A program made the position numbers and the translations under genes. Positions 8,846-17,130 of a DNA stretch of 64,000 bases are shown here, in pieces (position 1 is the first letter of the stretch; each line of letters opens with the position of its first letter). This stretch comes from Sphingomonas sp. Root720. Lineage in GTDB: Bacteria; Pseudomonadota; Alphaproteobacteria; Sphingomonadales; Sphingomonadaceae. A model generated the notes under the pieces. The model made no database searches and was not told where the DNA came from. It saw only the letters and a list, made by a program, of their open reading frames with translations. The stretch spans positions 163,194 through 227,193 of the forward strand of contig NZ_LMID01000010.1 of assembly GCF_001428605.1 (NCBI RefSeq). Reading direction: 5' to 3'.

Positions 8846-10045
8846 TCAGGCCGCGACGAAGCGCAGCGGAAGCTTCTCGAAGGAGGTGATCGTGTTCGAC
8901 ATCAGCACTTCCGGCTCACCGGCGCATTCGATGCGTTCGACCCTCTCGACGATGATCTTCAGAAGGGCGAGCGCCTCGGTCCGCGTCAGCATCTGGCCGA
9001 TGCAATTGTGGATGCCGATGCCGAACGAGATGTGCTTGCCCGCCGCGCGGCCGACATCGAACCTTTCCGCGTCGGGCCATATCGATGCATCGCGCCCGGT
9101 CGCGCCGAGAAAGACCAGGATGCCGTCGCCCTGGCGGATCGTCTGGCCCAGCAACGCCGTGTCGCGATGCGCGACGCGGCCGAAGACGCGCGCGGGCGAA
9201 AGGTAGCGCAGAACCTCTTCGAACGCGCGCGCGCACAATCCGGGATCGCGCCGCAGCCGGGCATATTGATCGGGATTACGCGCGAAACAGTGGAGCATGT
9301 TCGCGATCGAGCCGGCGGTCGTGTCGACGCCCGCCGACAGCAAGCTCATGAGCAGGAGCCCGGCCTGTTCTTCCGAAACCTCCCCGCGCGCCTGCGCCTC
9401 ATAGATGGCCGCGCCGAGGCCCTGCGGTTTCAGGGCGTCGCGTGCGCATTGGGCCTCGACCCACCGGGTTGCCTCCCCGGCACGCTCGACCAAGGACAGG
9501 AACAGATCGTTGACGGGCCCGAAGGTGTTGAGGATCGCGGCGCCGAAGGTGACGAGGTTCTCCCGGCCGCCATCGCGCAAGCCGACGGTATCGCCGAAGG
9601 CGGAGAGCACGAACGGCAGCGCGAGATCGTGGACGCCGTCGAACGGATCGCCGGCCGTTAGCCGATCGATCGCGGCGATCGCCGCCGCACGATAAGCCGC
9701 CTCGTGTGCGCGCAGCACCTTCGGGGACAGCACGCGGTTCATCACCGACCGGATGGCGCCATGATCGGGTGGATCGTCGGTCACCAATATGGCCGGCAAC
9801 GGAAAATCCGGATGCGTGAACGGCCGTTTCGCCGACGAGAAATTCTCGAAATCGCCGAGAATCCGGTTCGCCGCCGCATAGCGGCCCGTCGCCCACATCC
9901 CATAGTCTTCCAGCCAGATCAGGTCGCCCGCGTCGCGGATGGCGGCATTCGTGGCGACCGCATCGACGATGGCGTCGGTGGCAAAGGGATCCAGCGCGGA
10001 GACCGGTGCGCCGGCAGGACGGGGCTTCCTCGTGTCGACCGCCAT
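8846..10045 (-). CDS. Cytochrome P450 (bacterial class I, CYP199-like)
   Basis: 399 residues, soluble, without a membrane anchor. The I-helix AGVDTT is at 238-243, the K-helix ExxR at 277-280, and the heme-binding FGIGIHNCIG has the axial Cys at 348. The start ATG (10043-10045) is preceded by GGGAGAGCGA. The sequence resembles the CYP199 branch, which hydroxylates or O-demethylates para-substituted benzoates; that assignment is by general resemblance. A ferredoxin and ferredoxin reductase are required but are not encoded here. It is divergent from a LuxR-type regulator, the likely controller, and followed by the ThDP enzyme. Confidence 0.93.
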   Translation of the reverse strand: MAVDTRKPRPAGAPVSALDPFATDAIVDAVATNAAIRDAGDLIWLEDYGMWATGRYAAANRILGDFENFSSAKRPFTHPDFPLPAILVTDDPPDHGAIRSVMNRVLSPKVLRAHEAAYRAAAIAAIDRLTAGDPFDGVHDLALPFVLSAFGDTVGLRDGGRENLVTFGAAILNTFGPVNDLFLSLVERAGEATRWVEAQCARDALKPQGLGAAIYEAQARGEVSEEQAGLLLMSLLSAGVDTTAGSIANMLHCFARNPDQYARLRRDPGLCARAFEEVLRYLSPARVFGRVAHRDTALLGQTIRQGDGILVFLGATGRDASIWPDAERFDVGRAAGKHISFGIGIHNCIGQMLTRTEALALLKIIVERVERIECAGEPEVLMSNTITSFEKLPLRFVAA

Positions 10046-10253
10046 TGCTCGCTCTCCCTGTCGTTTCGGTCCCCCCGGGTCGGAATCGGTCGGGGCGACC
10101 GCTCTGGTGCGACACAAGGCACGTTCCGGCGAATAGCGATTACTACTCATCCCCTCGTCGCTACGATCGGTGTACGCTTTCCACACCTGTTCCGATGGCC
10201 TAGAAAAAGATCACGGGATATCCGCGCACGAGACGCGCGGCCGGGAGGATGCC

Positions 10254-11108
10254 ATGGGCTCGCCATCGAACGAAAGCCTGTTTGCCGAGCTGACCCGGTC
10301 GATCGATGCCGTCGTCACGGCACGGGAGATCGAGGCGACCCTGCTTCGGCCGATCGCCGGCGCCATCGGTGCCGACGCCACCGCCCTGTTCGAACTCGAA
10401 ATCGACAATGGTCTGCCCAAGGACATACGCGACGCGACGTTGAGCCGATCGATCGCCGGGGTTCTGGCGCCCTACCGCCGCTCGCTGTTTCGCGACGATC
10501 CCCTCTATGCCGCTCCCTCCAGGAAGCCGGCGGCGATGTCCGCCATCATGCGCGATGCGTGCCGTCCCGAAATCAGGGCCTATTATGACGGCTTCCTCGT
10601 TCCCCAGGGCATCGGCGACATCATCGGCGTCCATTTTCCGGTCGCGGCGCATTTCGGGCAGCGCAACTTTTCCGTGAGCTTCACACGCCGAACCGGCAGC
10701 CCGTCCTATTCGACCCGGGAAGCAGAGCTGCTGGGCGACATGCTGCCGCTGATCGCGCTTGCCTGCGCCAACGTCGCCCTGCGCGAGGACCTCGCGACCA
10801 TGCAGGCCCAAATGGACGAGACGGCCGCGCGCGCTGGGCGGTCCCGCCCGGAGACGAACTGGCATCGCTTTCTGTACGATGGCGGCATGACCATGGCCGT
10901 CCTGACGGAGCGGGAACGCGAAATCTCGGGCCTCATCTATGACGGCTACACCAATCTTTCGATCGCCAGCGTCCTGGGCATCAGCATCCGCACGGTCGAG
11001 AACCACCTCCGCAACATCTACGAGAAACTCGGCATAGGAAGCCGGATGCAGCTCGCCGCCTGGATGCGCTCGAAGGAAATGTCCGGGGTGTCGACGAGGC
11101 CGAACTGA
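10254..11108 (+). CDS. LuxR-family transcriptional regulator (orphan) 1
   Basis: 284 residues. The C-terminal LuxR/FixJ helix-turn-helix (LTEREREISGLIYDGYTNLSI ... IRTVENHLRNIYEKLGI) occupies roughly residues 218-272. The N-terminal ~200 residues look like a GAF/PAS-type sensor rather than a phosphoacceptor domain. GGGAGG sits 5 bp before the ATG at 10254, so the longer upstream reading is not used. No LuxI synthase gene is nearby. Located between the P450 (divergent) and an SDR operon (convergent, 3 bp apart), it probably activates catabolic genes in response to an aromatic metabolite. Confidence 0.88.
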   Translation: MGSPSNESLFAELTRSIDAVVTAREIEATLLRPIAGAIGADATALFELEIDNGLPKDIRDATLSRSIAGVLAPYRRSLFRDDPLYAAPSRKPAAMSAIMRDACRPEIRAYYDGFLVPQGIGDIIGVHFPVAAHFGQRNFSVSFTRRTGSPSYSTREAELLGDMLPLIALACANVALREDLATMQAQMDETAARAGRSRPETNWHRFLYDGGMTMAVLTEREREISGLIYDGYTNLSIASVLGISIRTVENHLRNIYEKLGIGSRMQLAAWMRSKEMSGVSTRPN

Positions 11109-11111
11109 CCG

Positions 11112-11891
11112 TCACACCTGACTGAACCCGCCGTCCATCAGGAATTCCGAGCAGGTCACGAAGCTCGCGGCGTCGGAGCACAGGTACACCACGCCGCCGC
11201 CCATTTCATCCGGGCGGCCCATGCGGCCGATCGGGTGGTTGGCGACGATGCTCCGTTCGGCGACCTCGCGCGAGGGGACGGCGCCCAGCTCGACATAGCG
11301 GTCGATGATGCCGCCGAGCATGGGGGTCTCGATCCCGCCGGGGTGCACGCTGTTGCAGCGGATGTTGTAGCCGAGCGCGGCGAACTCGGCACCCAGGCAT
11401 TTGGACAGCATCTTCACCGCCGCCTTGCTGGTGCAATAGGCCGCGTTGAACGCCGCGCCGCGCAGGCCGCCAACGCTGGAGAAATTGACGATCGAGGCAC
11501 CGCCCTTGCGCGCCTTGCCGCCCTCGCGCAGCAGCGGCAGCAGCGCCTGGGTGCCGATGATCACGCTGTCGACGTTGATCGCATTGACCCGGTGGAACTC
11601 CTCCAGGCTGGTATCCTCGAACTTCGTCACGATCGAGATCGCGGCCAGGTTCACCAGTGCGTCGAGCCGGCCATATTTCGCCTTCGCCAGCGCCGCCACC
11701 GCATCCCAGTCGGCCCGGCTGGTGACATCGTGGCGGAGATAGTCGTCCTCGCCCGCGCCCGGCGCCGCATCGGACAGGTCGGTCGCGATCACGGTCGCTC
11801 CCGCCGCCTTCATCGCGCCCACCACGGCGCGGCCGATCCCGCCGGCCGCCCCCGTCACCACGGCGACGACATCCTTCAGCTCGATCGTCAT
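11112..11891 (-). CDS. SDR-family oxidoreductase (third gene of SDR operon)
   Basis: 259 residues. TGAAGGIG at 14-21 binds the dinucleotide; NLAA, NFSSVGG (Ser) and YCTSKAA (Tyr/Lys) complete a classical SDR active site, and FLMDGGFSQV ends the protein. The acidic residue after the second strand (ATDLSD) suggests NAD rather than NADP. It follows the second SDR by 26 bp on the same strand. Three consecutive SDRs indicate serial or stereospecific alcohol oxidation steps, such as dihydrodiol or side-chain alcohol dehydrogenation; individual substrates are unknown. Confidence 0.92.
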   Translation of the reverse strand: MTIELKDVVAVVTGAAGGIGRAVVGAMKAAGATVIATDLSDAAPGAGEDDYLRHDVTSRADWDAVAALAKAKYGRLDALVNLAAISIVTKFEDTSLEEFHRVNAINVDSVIIGTQALLPLLREGGKARKGGASIVNFSSVGGLRGAAFNAAYCTSKAAVKMLSKCLGAEFAALGYNIRCNSVHPGGIETPMLGGIIDRYVELGAVPSREVAERSIVANHPIGRMGRPDEMGGGVVYLCSDAASFVTCSEFLMDGGFSQV

Positions 11892-11917
11892 CTTCCCGTC
11901 CTCTCCGTTCGCGGCCG

Positions 11918-12739
11918 TTATTGCGCGGTCCAGCCGCCGTCGACGACGACCTCGGTCCCGGTCATGTAGCTGCTGTCGTCGCTCGCCAGGAAATAGGCGG
12001 CGCCCGCGATCTCGGCCGGATCGGCGAGACGACCGACCGGGGTGGTCGCGGCCATGGTGTCGATCAGGTCCTGCGGCTTTTCCGCGAAGCCCTTGTCGAC
12101 CCAGCGCTGGAACCCGGCGTGGAGCAGCGGCGTCAGCACGAAGCCGGGATGGATCGAATTGGCGCGGATCGGCATCTTCTTGGTCGCGAACTCGACCGCG
12201 ATCGCCTTGGTGAACAGCCGCACCGCGCCCTTGCTGGCGTTGTAGGCGGACGTGTCGGCATAGCCGACCAGACCCATGATCGAGCTGACATTGATGATGC
12301 TGGCGCCGCCCCGGACCTCGACCCCGCTCTCCGCCATCAGCGGCACGAATTGCCGCGTGCCCAGGAAAACGCCGTCGACGTTGATCGCCATGATCTTGCG
12401 CCAGTCGGCCAGCGCCAGCGCCTCGACCGGACCGGTCAGGTCGGTCCCGGCATTGTTGACGAGGATGTGGAGCTTGCCGTGCCGCTCGCGGACCAGGTCG
12501 CTCGCGCGCTTCCAGTCGCCCTCCTCGGTGACGTTGGCGGCGATGTAGCTCGCCGACGGACCGAGCCGCTCGATCACGCCGGCCGCCGCCGGGCTGTCGG
12601 CCGCGTCGAGGTCGGAGATCACCACCGAGGCGCCCTCGACGAGATAGCGCTCGACGGTGGCGAGGCCGATTCCCCGCAGGCCGCCGGTCACGAAGGCGAC
12701 GCGGCCCTTCAGCCGCCCGTCCTGCTGCCCCATGCTCAT
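11918..12739 (-). CDS. SDR-family oxidoreductase (second gene of SDR operon)
   Basis: 273 residues. TGGLRGIG near 19-26, NNAG, NVSS (Ser) and YNASKGA (Tyr/Lys) are all intact, with VVVDGGWTAQ at the C-terminus. VISDLDAAD places an Asp after beta-2, predicting NAD preference. Its start codon overlaps the stop of the upstream SDR by 4 bp, giving translational coupling. Probably a secondary-alcohol dehydrogenase in the same pathway as its two neighbours. Confidence 0.92.
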   Translation of the reverse strand: MSMGQQDGRLKGRVAFVTGGLRGIGLATVERYLVEGASVVISDLDAADSPAAAGVIERLGPSASYIAANVTEEGDWKRASDLVRERHGKLHILVNNAGTDLTGPVEALALADWRKIMAINVDGVFLGTRQFVPLMAESGVEVRGGASIINVSSIMGLVGYADTSAYNASKGAVRLFTKAIAVEFATKKMPIRANSIHPGFVLTPLLHAGFQRWVDKGFAEKPQDLIDTMAATTPVGRLADPAEIAGAAYFLASDDSSYMTGTEVVVDGGWTAQ

Positions 12740-13518
12740 ACCCCCATCGTCCCCGCCGTGGTCGCGCCGTCGATCACATATTCACCGCCCGAGATGAACG
12801 CCGCCTCGTCCGAGGCGAGGAAGGCGACCAGGCCGGTCACCTCCTCGACCCGCGCCATGCGCTTCATCGGCGCCATATTCTCGAACTGCGAGCGTGCTAC
12901 CGCCGGATCGGGGGCACGCTCGATCACGCCGCGGATCAGATCGGTCTCGACCACGCCGGGCAGGATCGCGTTGACCCGGATGCGATAGCCCCGGTTGCCG
13001 CAATGGACCGCCGAGGACTTGGCGAGCGCGACCACCGCCGCCTTCGTCACCGAATAGGCGACGAAATTGCCCATCGCCCGCAGCGCGTTCATCGACGAGT
13101 TGACGATGATCGATCCGGTCGGACCATCCGGATTGTCGCGCATCGCCCGGATCGCGTGCTGGATGGTCAGCATCACGCCGGTCTGGTTGACCCCGACGAT
13201 CGCGTTCCAGTCGTCGAGCGCGATATCCTCGACGCTGGCGTCTCCGGCCTCCATGCCCGCATTGGCGAAGGCGATGTCGAGCCGGCCGTGCTCGCGGCGG
13301 ATCTCCGCCATCAGCGCCGTCCAGCCGGCCTCGTCCTGCACGCGGTGGGTGCGGAAGGTTGCGCCGCTCTCGTCGCAGACCGCCTTCGCGGCCGCCTCGT
13401 TCGATCCGGTGAACCACACCGTCGCGCCCTCGGCCGCGAGCCGCTTCACCGCCCCCGCTCCGATGCCCGTCGTCCCGCCGGTGACCAGCGCGACCTTCCC
13501 GTCCAGCCTTCTGCTCAA
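12736..13518 (-). CDS. SDR-family oxidoreductase (first gene of SDR operon)
   Basis: 260 residues with TGGTTGIG (14-21), ANAG, VNSSMN (Ser) and YSVTKAA (Tyr/Lys). The beta-2 segment WFTGSNEAA lacks the acidic residue seen in the next two SDRs, so it may prefer NADP. It heads a three-SDR operon transcribed away from the Rieske gene at 13662. The 143-bp spacer holds two of the words shared with other catabolic promoters of the window. Confidence 0.92.
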   Translation of the reverse strand: MSRRLDGKVALVTGGTTGIGAGAVKRLAAEGATVWFTGSNEAAAKAVCDESGATFRTHRVQDEAGWTALMAEIRREHGRLDIAFANAGMEAGDASVEDIALDDWNAIVGVNQTGVMLTIQHAIRAMRDNPDGPTGSIIVNSSMNALRAMGNFVAYSVTKAAVVALAKSSAVHCGNRGYRIRVNAILPGVVETDLIRGVIERAPDPAVARSQFENMAPMKRMARVEEVTGLVAFLASDEAAFISGGEYVIDGATTAGTMGV

Positions 13519-13574
13519 GGCCCTCTCCTGATTTGCTCTGGCCGCAGCTTTGATCGATTATCGGCGTCCCGCAA

Positions 13575-13596
13575 CCTATGCTTTCGACAAGGTGAC
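13575..13596 (+). promoter_or_regulatory. Shared promoter words in SDR/Rieske-3 divergent spacer
   Basis: CCTATGCTTTCGACAAG (13575-13591) fits CCTA-N3-TTT-N-GAC-N-AG, also present exactly at 21512-21528 and with two mismatches at 17034-17050 on the minus strand. It overlaps GACAAGGTGAC (13586-13596), the word common to the three Rieske promoters. A regulator binding site is inferred. Confidence 0.4.
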
Positions 13597-13661
13597 GGGC
13601 CCGCGCGCAGGGGGCAGAACACCCATAAAAGCGCGATGATCTAGGATGAAGGACAAGACCG

Positions 13662-15071
13662 ATGGCAGACAGGGATCCCAAGCTCCCCGGCCGCAGCCCG
13701 GGGATCAGCTGGACCGAGCTGATGGGGGTCGACTCGCGCCCCGCGCCGGCCTGCCTGACGCAGGAGCATTATGAATATCTCGGCTCCGATCCGCTGCAGG
13801 CCGAACGCTACACCAGCGAGGACTTCGCCCGCGCCGAGCGCGAACGGATGTGGCCCCATGTCTGGCAGTTCGTCGCCCGCGAGGAGGACCTTCCCGAGCC
13901 CGGCGATTATGTCGTCTACGAAAATGCCGGCCGGTCCTTCCTGATCAGCCGGCAGGAGGACGGGTCGGTCCGCGCGATGCACAATGTCTGCCTCCACCGC
14001 GGCCGCAAGCTGCGCACCGAGGACGGCACCACCGATCGCTTCGTCTGCCCGTTCCACGGCTTCGCCTGGCACAAGGACGGCAGCTTCGATTCGATGCCGT
14101 GCCAGTGGGACTTCACCCATCTGAAGCCCGACGCGATGACCCTGCCCCTGGCCGAGGTCGGCCGCTGGCAGGGCTATATCTTCCTGCGCGAGGAGGCGGG
14201 CGGGCCGACGCTGGAGGAATATCTGGCGCCGCTGCCCGAGCATTTCACCCGCTGGCGCCACGACGAATGCACCACGGTGATCTGGGTCGCCAAGCAGGTG
14301 CCCGCCAACTGGAAGGCGACCGCCGAGGCGTTCATGGAGGCCTGGCACACCGTCGTCACCCACCCGCAGCTGCTGCCCTTCACCGGAGACTGCAACAGCG
14401 CCTATTGGAACTGGGGCGACAATGTGAACGTCAACCTGGTGCCGTTCGGGATCATGTCCCCGCATGTCGACGCCGATGGCAAGACCCAGCAGTGGATCGT
14501 CGACGAGTTCGTCAAATATAACGGCCGCTCCGCCGACAATTACGAAACCGCGAACGACCCCTTCGCGGTGGTCGTGCCCGACGGGATGACGGCGCGCGAG
14601 GCGCTCGGCGCGGCGATGCGCGCGGGCTACACCGCCCAGACCGGCTACGACCATGAGGACGCGACCGACAGCGAGCTGCTCGACGCGCTGGTCTACAACG
14701 TCTTCCCGAACTTCGCGCCATGGGGCGGCTATATGCCCAACATCGTCTATCGCTGGCGGCCGGGTGCCACGCCCGACACCTGCCTGATGGAGGTGCGCGT
14801 CCTCTCCCGCGTGAAGAAGGGCGAGCCGATCCCGCGCGGGGTGCCGATGAACCTGCTCGGCATCGACCAGCCCTGGACCGACGCGCCCGAGCTCGGCATC
14901 CTCGGCGACGTGCTCGACCAGGACATGGCGAACCTGCGCTTCGTCCAGGAAGGGCTGCACTGCTCGAAGACCGGCAAGGTCCAGCTCGCCGATTATCAGG
15001 AGATCCGCATTCGCCAGTTCCATCGCACGCTCGAGAAATATCTGGGCGGCGAGGCGGGGGCCACGGCGTGA
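13662..15071 (+). CDS. Rieske non-heme iron oxygenase, alpha subunit (3)
   Basis: 469 residues, longer than the other two. Rieske ligands are C110-x-H112 and C129-x2-H132 (CLHRG ... CPFHGF); the catalytic motif is E227-AWH229-TVVTH234. AAGGA is 8 bp upstream of the ATG. The inserted segments around 250-330 and the variant CPFHGF set it in a different branch of the family from Rieske 1 and 2. The next gene overlaps its stop codon (GTGA), so oxygenase and ThuA-like protein are made together. No redox partner is encoded nearby. Confidence 0.93.
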   Translation: MADRDPKLPGRSPGISWTELMGVDSRPAPACLTQEHYEYLGSDPLQAERYTSEDFARAERERMWPHVWQFVAREEDLPEPGDYVVYENAGRSFLISRQEDGSVRAMHNVCLHRGRKLRTEDGTTDRFVCPFHGFAWHKDGSFDSMPCQWDFTHLKPDAMTLPLAEVGRWQGYIFLREEAGGPTLEEYLAPLPEHFTRWRHDECTTVIWVAKQVPANWKATAEAFMEAWHTVVTHPQLLPFTGDCNSAYWNWGDNVNVNLVPFGIMSPHVDADGKTQQWIVDEFVKYNGRSADNYETANDPFAVVVPDGMTAREALGAAMRAGYTAQTGYDHEDATDSELLDALVYNVFPNFAPWGGYMPNIVYRWRPGATPDTCLMEVRVLSRVKKGEPIPRGVPMNLLGIDQPWTDAPELGILGDVLDQDMANLRFVQEGLHCSKTGKVQLADYQEIRIRQFHRTLEKYLGGEAGATA

Positions 15072-15838
15072 GCGACGTTGCTGGAGCCGACACCCGCCCG
15101 CCCCGGATCGACTGCGTCCTGATCTGCGGCGGCGTCTGGCACGACATGGACTTCGCCCGGCTGGAGCTGCTCAAGCTGCTGGCCGAGGACCAGAGCGTGC
15201 GCACTCGCGTGTTCGAGGACTATGAGACGATCGCCGCGATCGAGGCGGCCGATATCCTGATCACCTACACCTGCGACGTAACCCCCTCGCTCAAGGCGCA
15301 GGAAGCGCTCCGCGCCTGGCTGGCGAAGGGCGGCCGCTGGTACGCGCTGCATGGGACCAACTCGGTGCTGCGCCTGCTCGACAACGGGCTATGGGACGCG
15401 CCGCGCTGGGCACCGCTGATGATGGACATGCTCGGCAGCCAGTTCATCTCGCACCCGCCGATCGCGCCCTACCGGGTCACCGTCGCCGATCCTGCCCATC
15501 CGCTGGTCGCCGGGGTCGAGCCGTTCGACACCACCGACGAGCTCTATCACATGGAGACCCATGGCGACCTGCACGTGTTGCTGGAGACCGAGTGCACCGA
15601 GCCCGGCACCGGCTTCGTCGAGGCGGCGGATGCGCCGGGCACCCAGCCGGTCTTCTACATCAAGCGGCATGGCGCGGGCGCGGTGCTCTACCTGACGCTC
15701 GGCCATTGCCGGGGACATTACGACCTCCAGCCGATGCTCGACTGGTGGCCGACCGTCGATCGCTGCGCCTGGGACCTGCCGGTGTTCCACGAACTGCTGA
15801 GGCGGGGCGTCGCCTGGATCAAGGCGCGCGAGGCATAG
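15068..15838 (+). CDS. ThuA-like domain protein (glutamine-amidotransferase-like fold)
   Basis: 256 residues from a GTG that overlaps the Rieske stop by 4 bp. ICGGVWHDMDF at the N-terminus, YALHGTN, and GHYDLQPML ... VFHELLRRGVAWI near the C-terminus are typical of ThuA-like proteins, which have a class I glutamine-amidotransferase-like fold. ThuA homologues occur in sugar catabolism, but the biochemical role is poorly defined. Obligate coupling to a Rieske gene suggests it processes the oxygenase product or assists in its hydrolysis or isomerisation; that is inference. Confidence 0.82.
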   Translation: MSDVAGADTRPPRIDCVLICGGVWHDMDFARLELLKLLAEDQSVRTRVFEDYETIAAIEAADILITYTCDVTPSLKAQEALRAWLAKGGRWYALHGTNSVLRLLDNGLWDAPRWAPLMMDMLGSQFISHPPIAPYRVTVADPAHPLVAGVEPFDTTDELYHMETHGDLHVLLETECTEPGTGFVEAADAPGTQPVFYIKRHGAGAVLYLTLGHCRGHYDLQPMLDWWPTVDRCAWDLPVFHELLRRGVAWIKAREA

Positions 15839-15870
15839 TTCGCCGCCCTATAATGTCTATACAATAAGCC

Positions 15871-16977
15871 TCAGGCGGCGATTCCCGCAAATCTGTCCAG
15901 CGCCGTTTCTGGATCGTCGGGCCAGCGCGACAGGACCAGCAGGCGCTTGTGGCCGTGGCCGATCGCCAGTTCGTCGGTCACGCCCATGCCGCCGTGGAAC
16001 TGGATCATCTCATGGCCCAGTTCGATCGAGGCGGGTGCGATGAAGGCGCGCAGGCCGCGCACCGCGTGCTCGAAGCCCTCGCCGCCATGGTTGACGAGCG
16101 CCTGGTTGAGCAGGCCGCGACTCTGCTCGATCGCGGCATATTGCGCGACCATGCGGTGCTGGATCGCCTGGAAGTCGGCCAGCGCGCTGCCGAATTGCCG
16201 ACGGGTGCGCAGATAGTCGGTCGTTTCAGCGAATATCCGCTCCATGATGCCCAGTGCCTCGGCCGAGCGGGCGAGGTCGGCGATCGGCTCGATCCCGGCG
16301 ACGTCGGAAACACCGCCGTCGAGGCGTTCGGCCGCGACCTGGGCGAAGTCCAGCGAGGCGGCGGTGCTGCCGTCAGCCATGCGCCATTCGTCGATCGACA
16401 GCCCGGCGGCACCGGCGGGCACGAAATAGAGGCCGAGCCCGTCGGCCGTATCGGGCGAGCCGGCGGTCCGCGCGCTGACGACATAGCCATCGCACCCGGC
16501 CCCGGCGGGGACATAGGCCTTGCCGCCGTCGATCCGCCCTGCCGCATCGGCGCGGGTCTCTATCCAGAGGTGACCGCCGCGCGCCTTCGTCTCGGCATGG
16601 GCGAAGGCGATGCGGCGTTCGCCGGTCAGCAGCCCCGGCAGCCAGCCGTCGCGCAGCACCCCTCGCGCGGTAGCGGCGAACAGCCGTCCGGCGAGCAGGA
16701 CATTCTCGATCAGCGGTTCGACGACGAGGCCGCGGCCCAGCGCCTCGAAGATGGTGGCGATGCCGGTGGCGTCGAGCGCCATGCCGCCCGCCTGCTCGTC
16801 GAAGGCCGCCGCGATCAGCCCGAGTTCGCCGAGAAGCGCCCAGTTGGCGGCGGAAAAACCGTGCGGCTCGGCGAGGAACGACCGGCGGCGCTCGATATCG
16901 TAATTGTCCGCGACGAAGCGTTCGGCCAGGGCCTTCAGCATCTCTTCGTCTTCGCTGAGATCGAAATTCACCGGCAA
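15871..16977 (-). CDS. Acyl-CoA dehydrogenase family protein (368 aa)
   Basis: FAD-dependent alpha,beta-dehydrogenation of an acyl-CoA is the family reaction. The three ACAD regions are visible: an N-terminal helical domain, a middle beta domain (weak match), and a C-terminal helical domain with YLRTRRQFGSALADFQAIQH and QFHGGMGVTDELAIGHGHKR. It is shorter than the second ACAD (402 aa at 23143). In steroid and side-chain degradation such short and long ACADs often pair as heteromers, which is possible here although the genes are 6 kb apart. It is divergent from LuxR regulator 2. Confidence 0.88.
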   Translation of the reverse strand: MPVNFDLSEDEEMLKALAERFVADNYDIERRRSFLAEPHGFSAANWALLGELGLIAAAFDEQAGGMALDATGIATIFEALGRGLVVEPLIENVLLAGRLFAATARGVLRDGWLPGLLTGERRIAFAHAETKARGGHLWIETRADAAGRIDGGKAYVPAGAGCDGYVVSARTAGSPDTADGLGLYFVPAGAAGLSIDEWRMADGSTAASLDFAQVAAERLDGGVSDVAGIEPIADLARSAEALGIMERIFAETTDYLRTRRQFGSALADFQAIQHRMVAQYAAIEQSRGLLNQALVNHGGEGFEHAVRGLRAFIAPASIELGHEMIQFHGGMGVTDELAIGHGHKRLLVLSRWPDDPETALDRFAGIAA

Positions 16978-17033
16978 TCCTCCCTGCCGCCCCCTCTCGC
17001 CGACGATGTAGCATCAACCTTCGCGCCGCCACG

Positions 17034-17050
17034 CTGCGCAAAAGACTAGG
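17034..17050 (-). promoter_or_regulatory. Copy of CCTA-N3-TTT shared word in ACAD/LuxR spacer
   Basis: On the minus strand CCTAGTCTTTTGCGCAG matches CCTA-N3-TTT-N-GAC-N-AG at 10 of 12 fixed positions (the GAC is GCG). It lies between the acyl-CoA dehydrogenase and the LuxR-type gene at 17131, comparable in position to the copies at 13575 and 21512. Confidence 0.3.
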
Positions 17051-17130
17051 GTCGGGCTATCCGGCTTTGTCGGAAGGCAAATTGCCTGTACGTCCTGCAA
17101 GGATTAAAAAAGGGGAGGACGGAGGCCAAG

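Noticed and set aside
7553..9661. 702-codon plus-strand frame opposite the ThDP enzyme and P450
   Set aside because: Low-complexity Arg/Asp/Gly composition, no motif; it is the complement of two well-supported enzymes.
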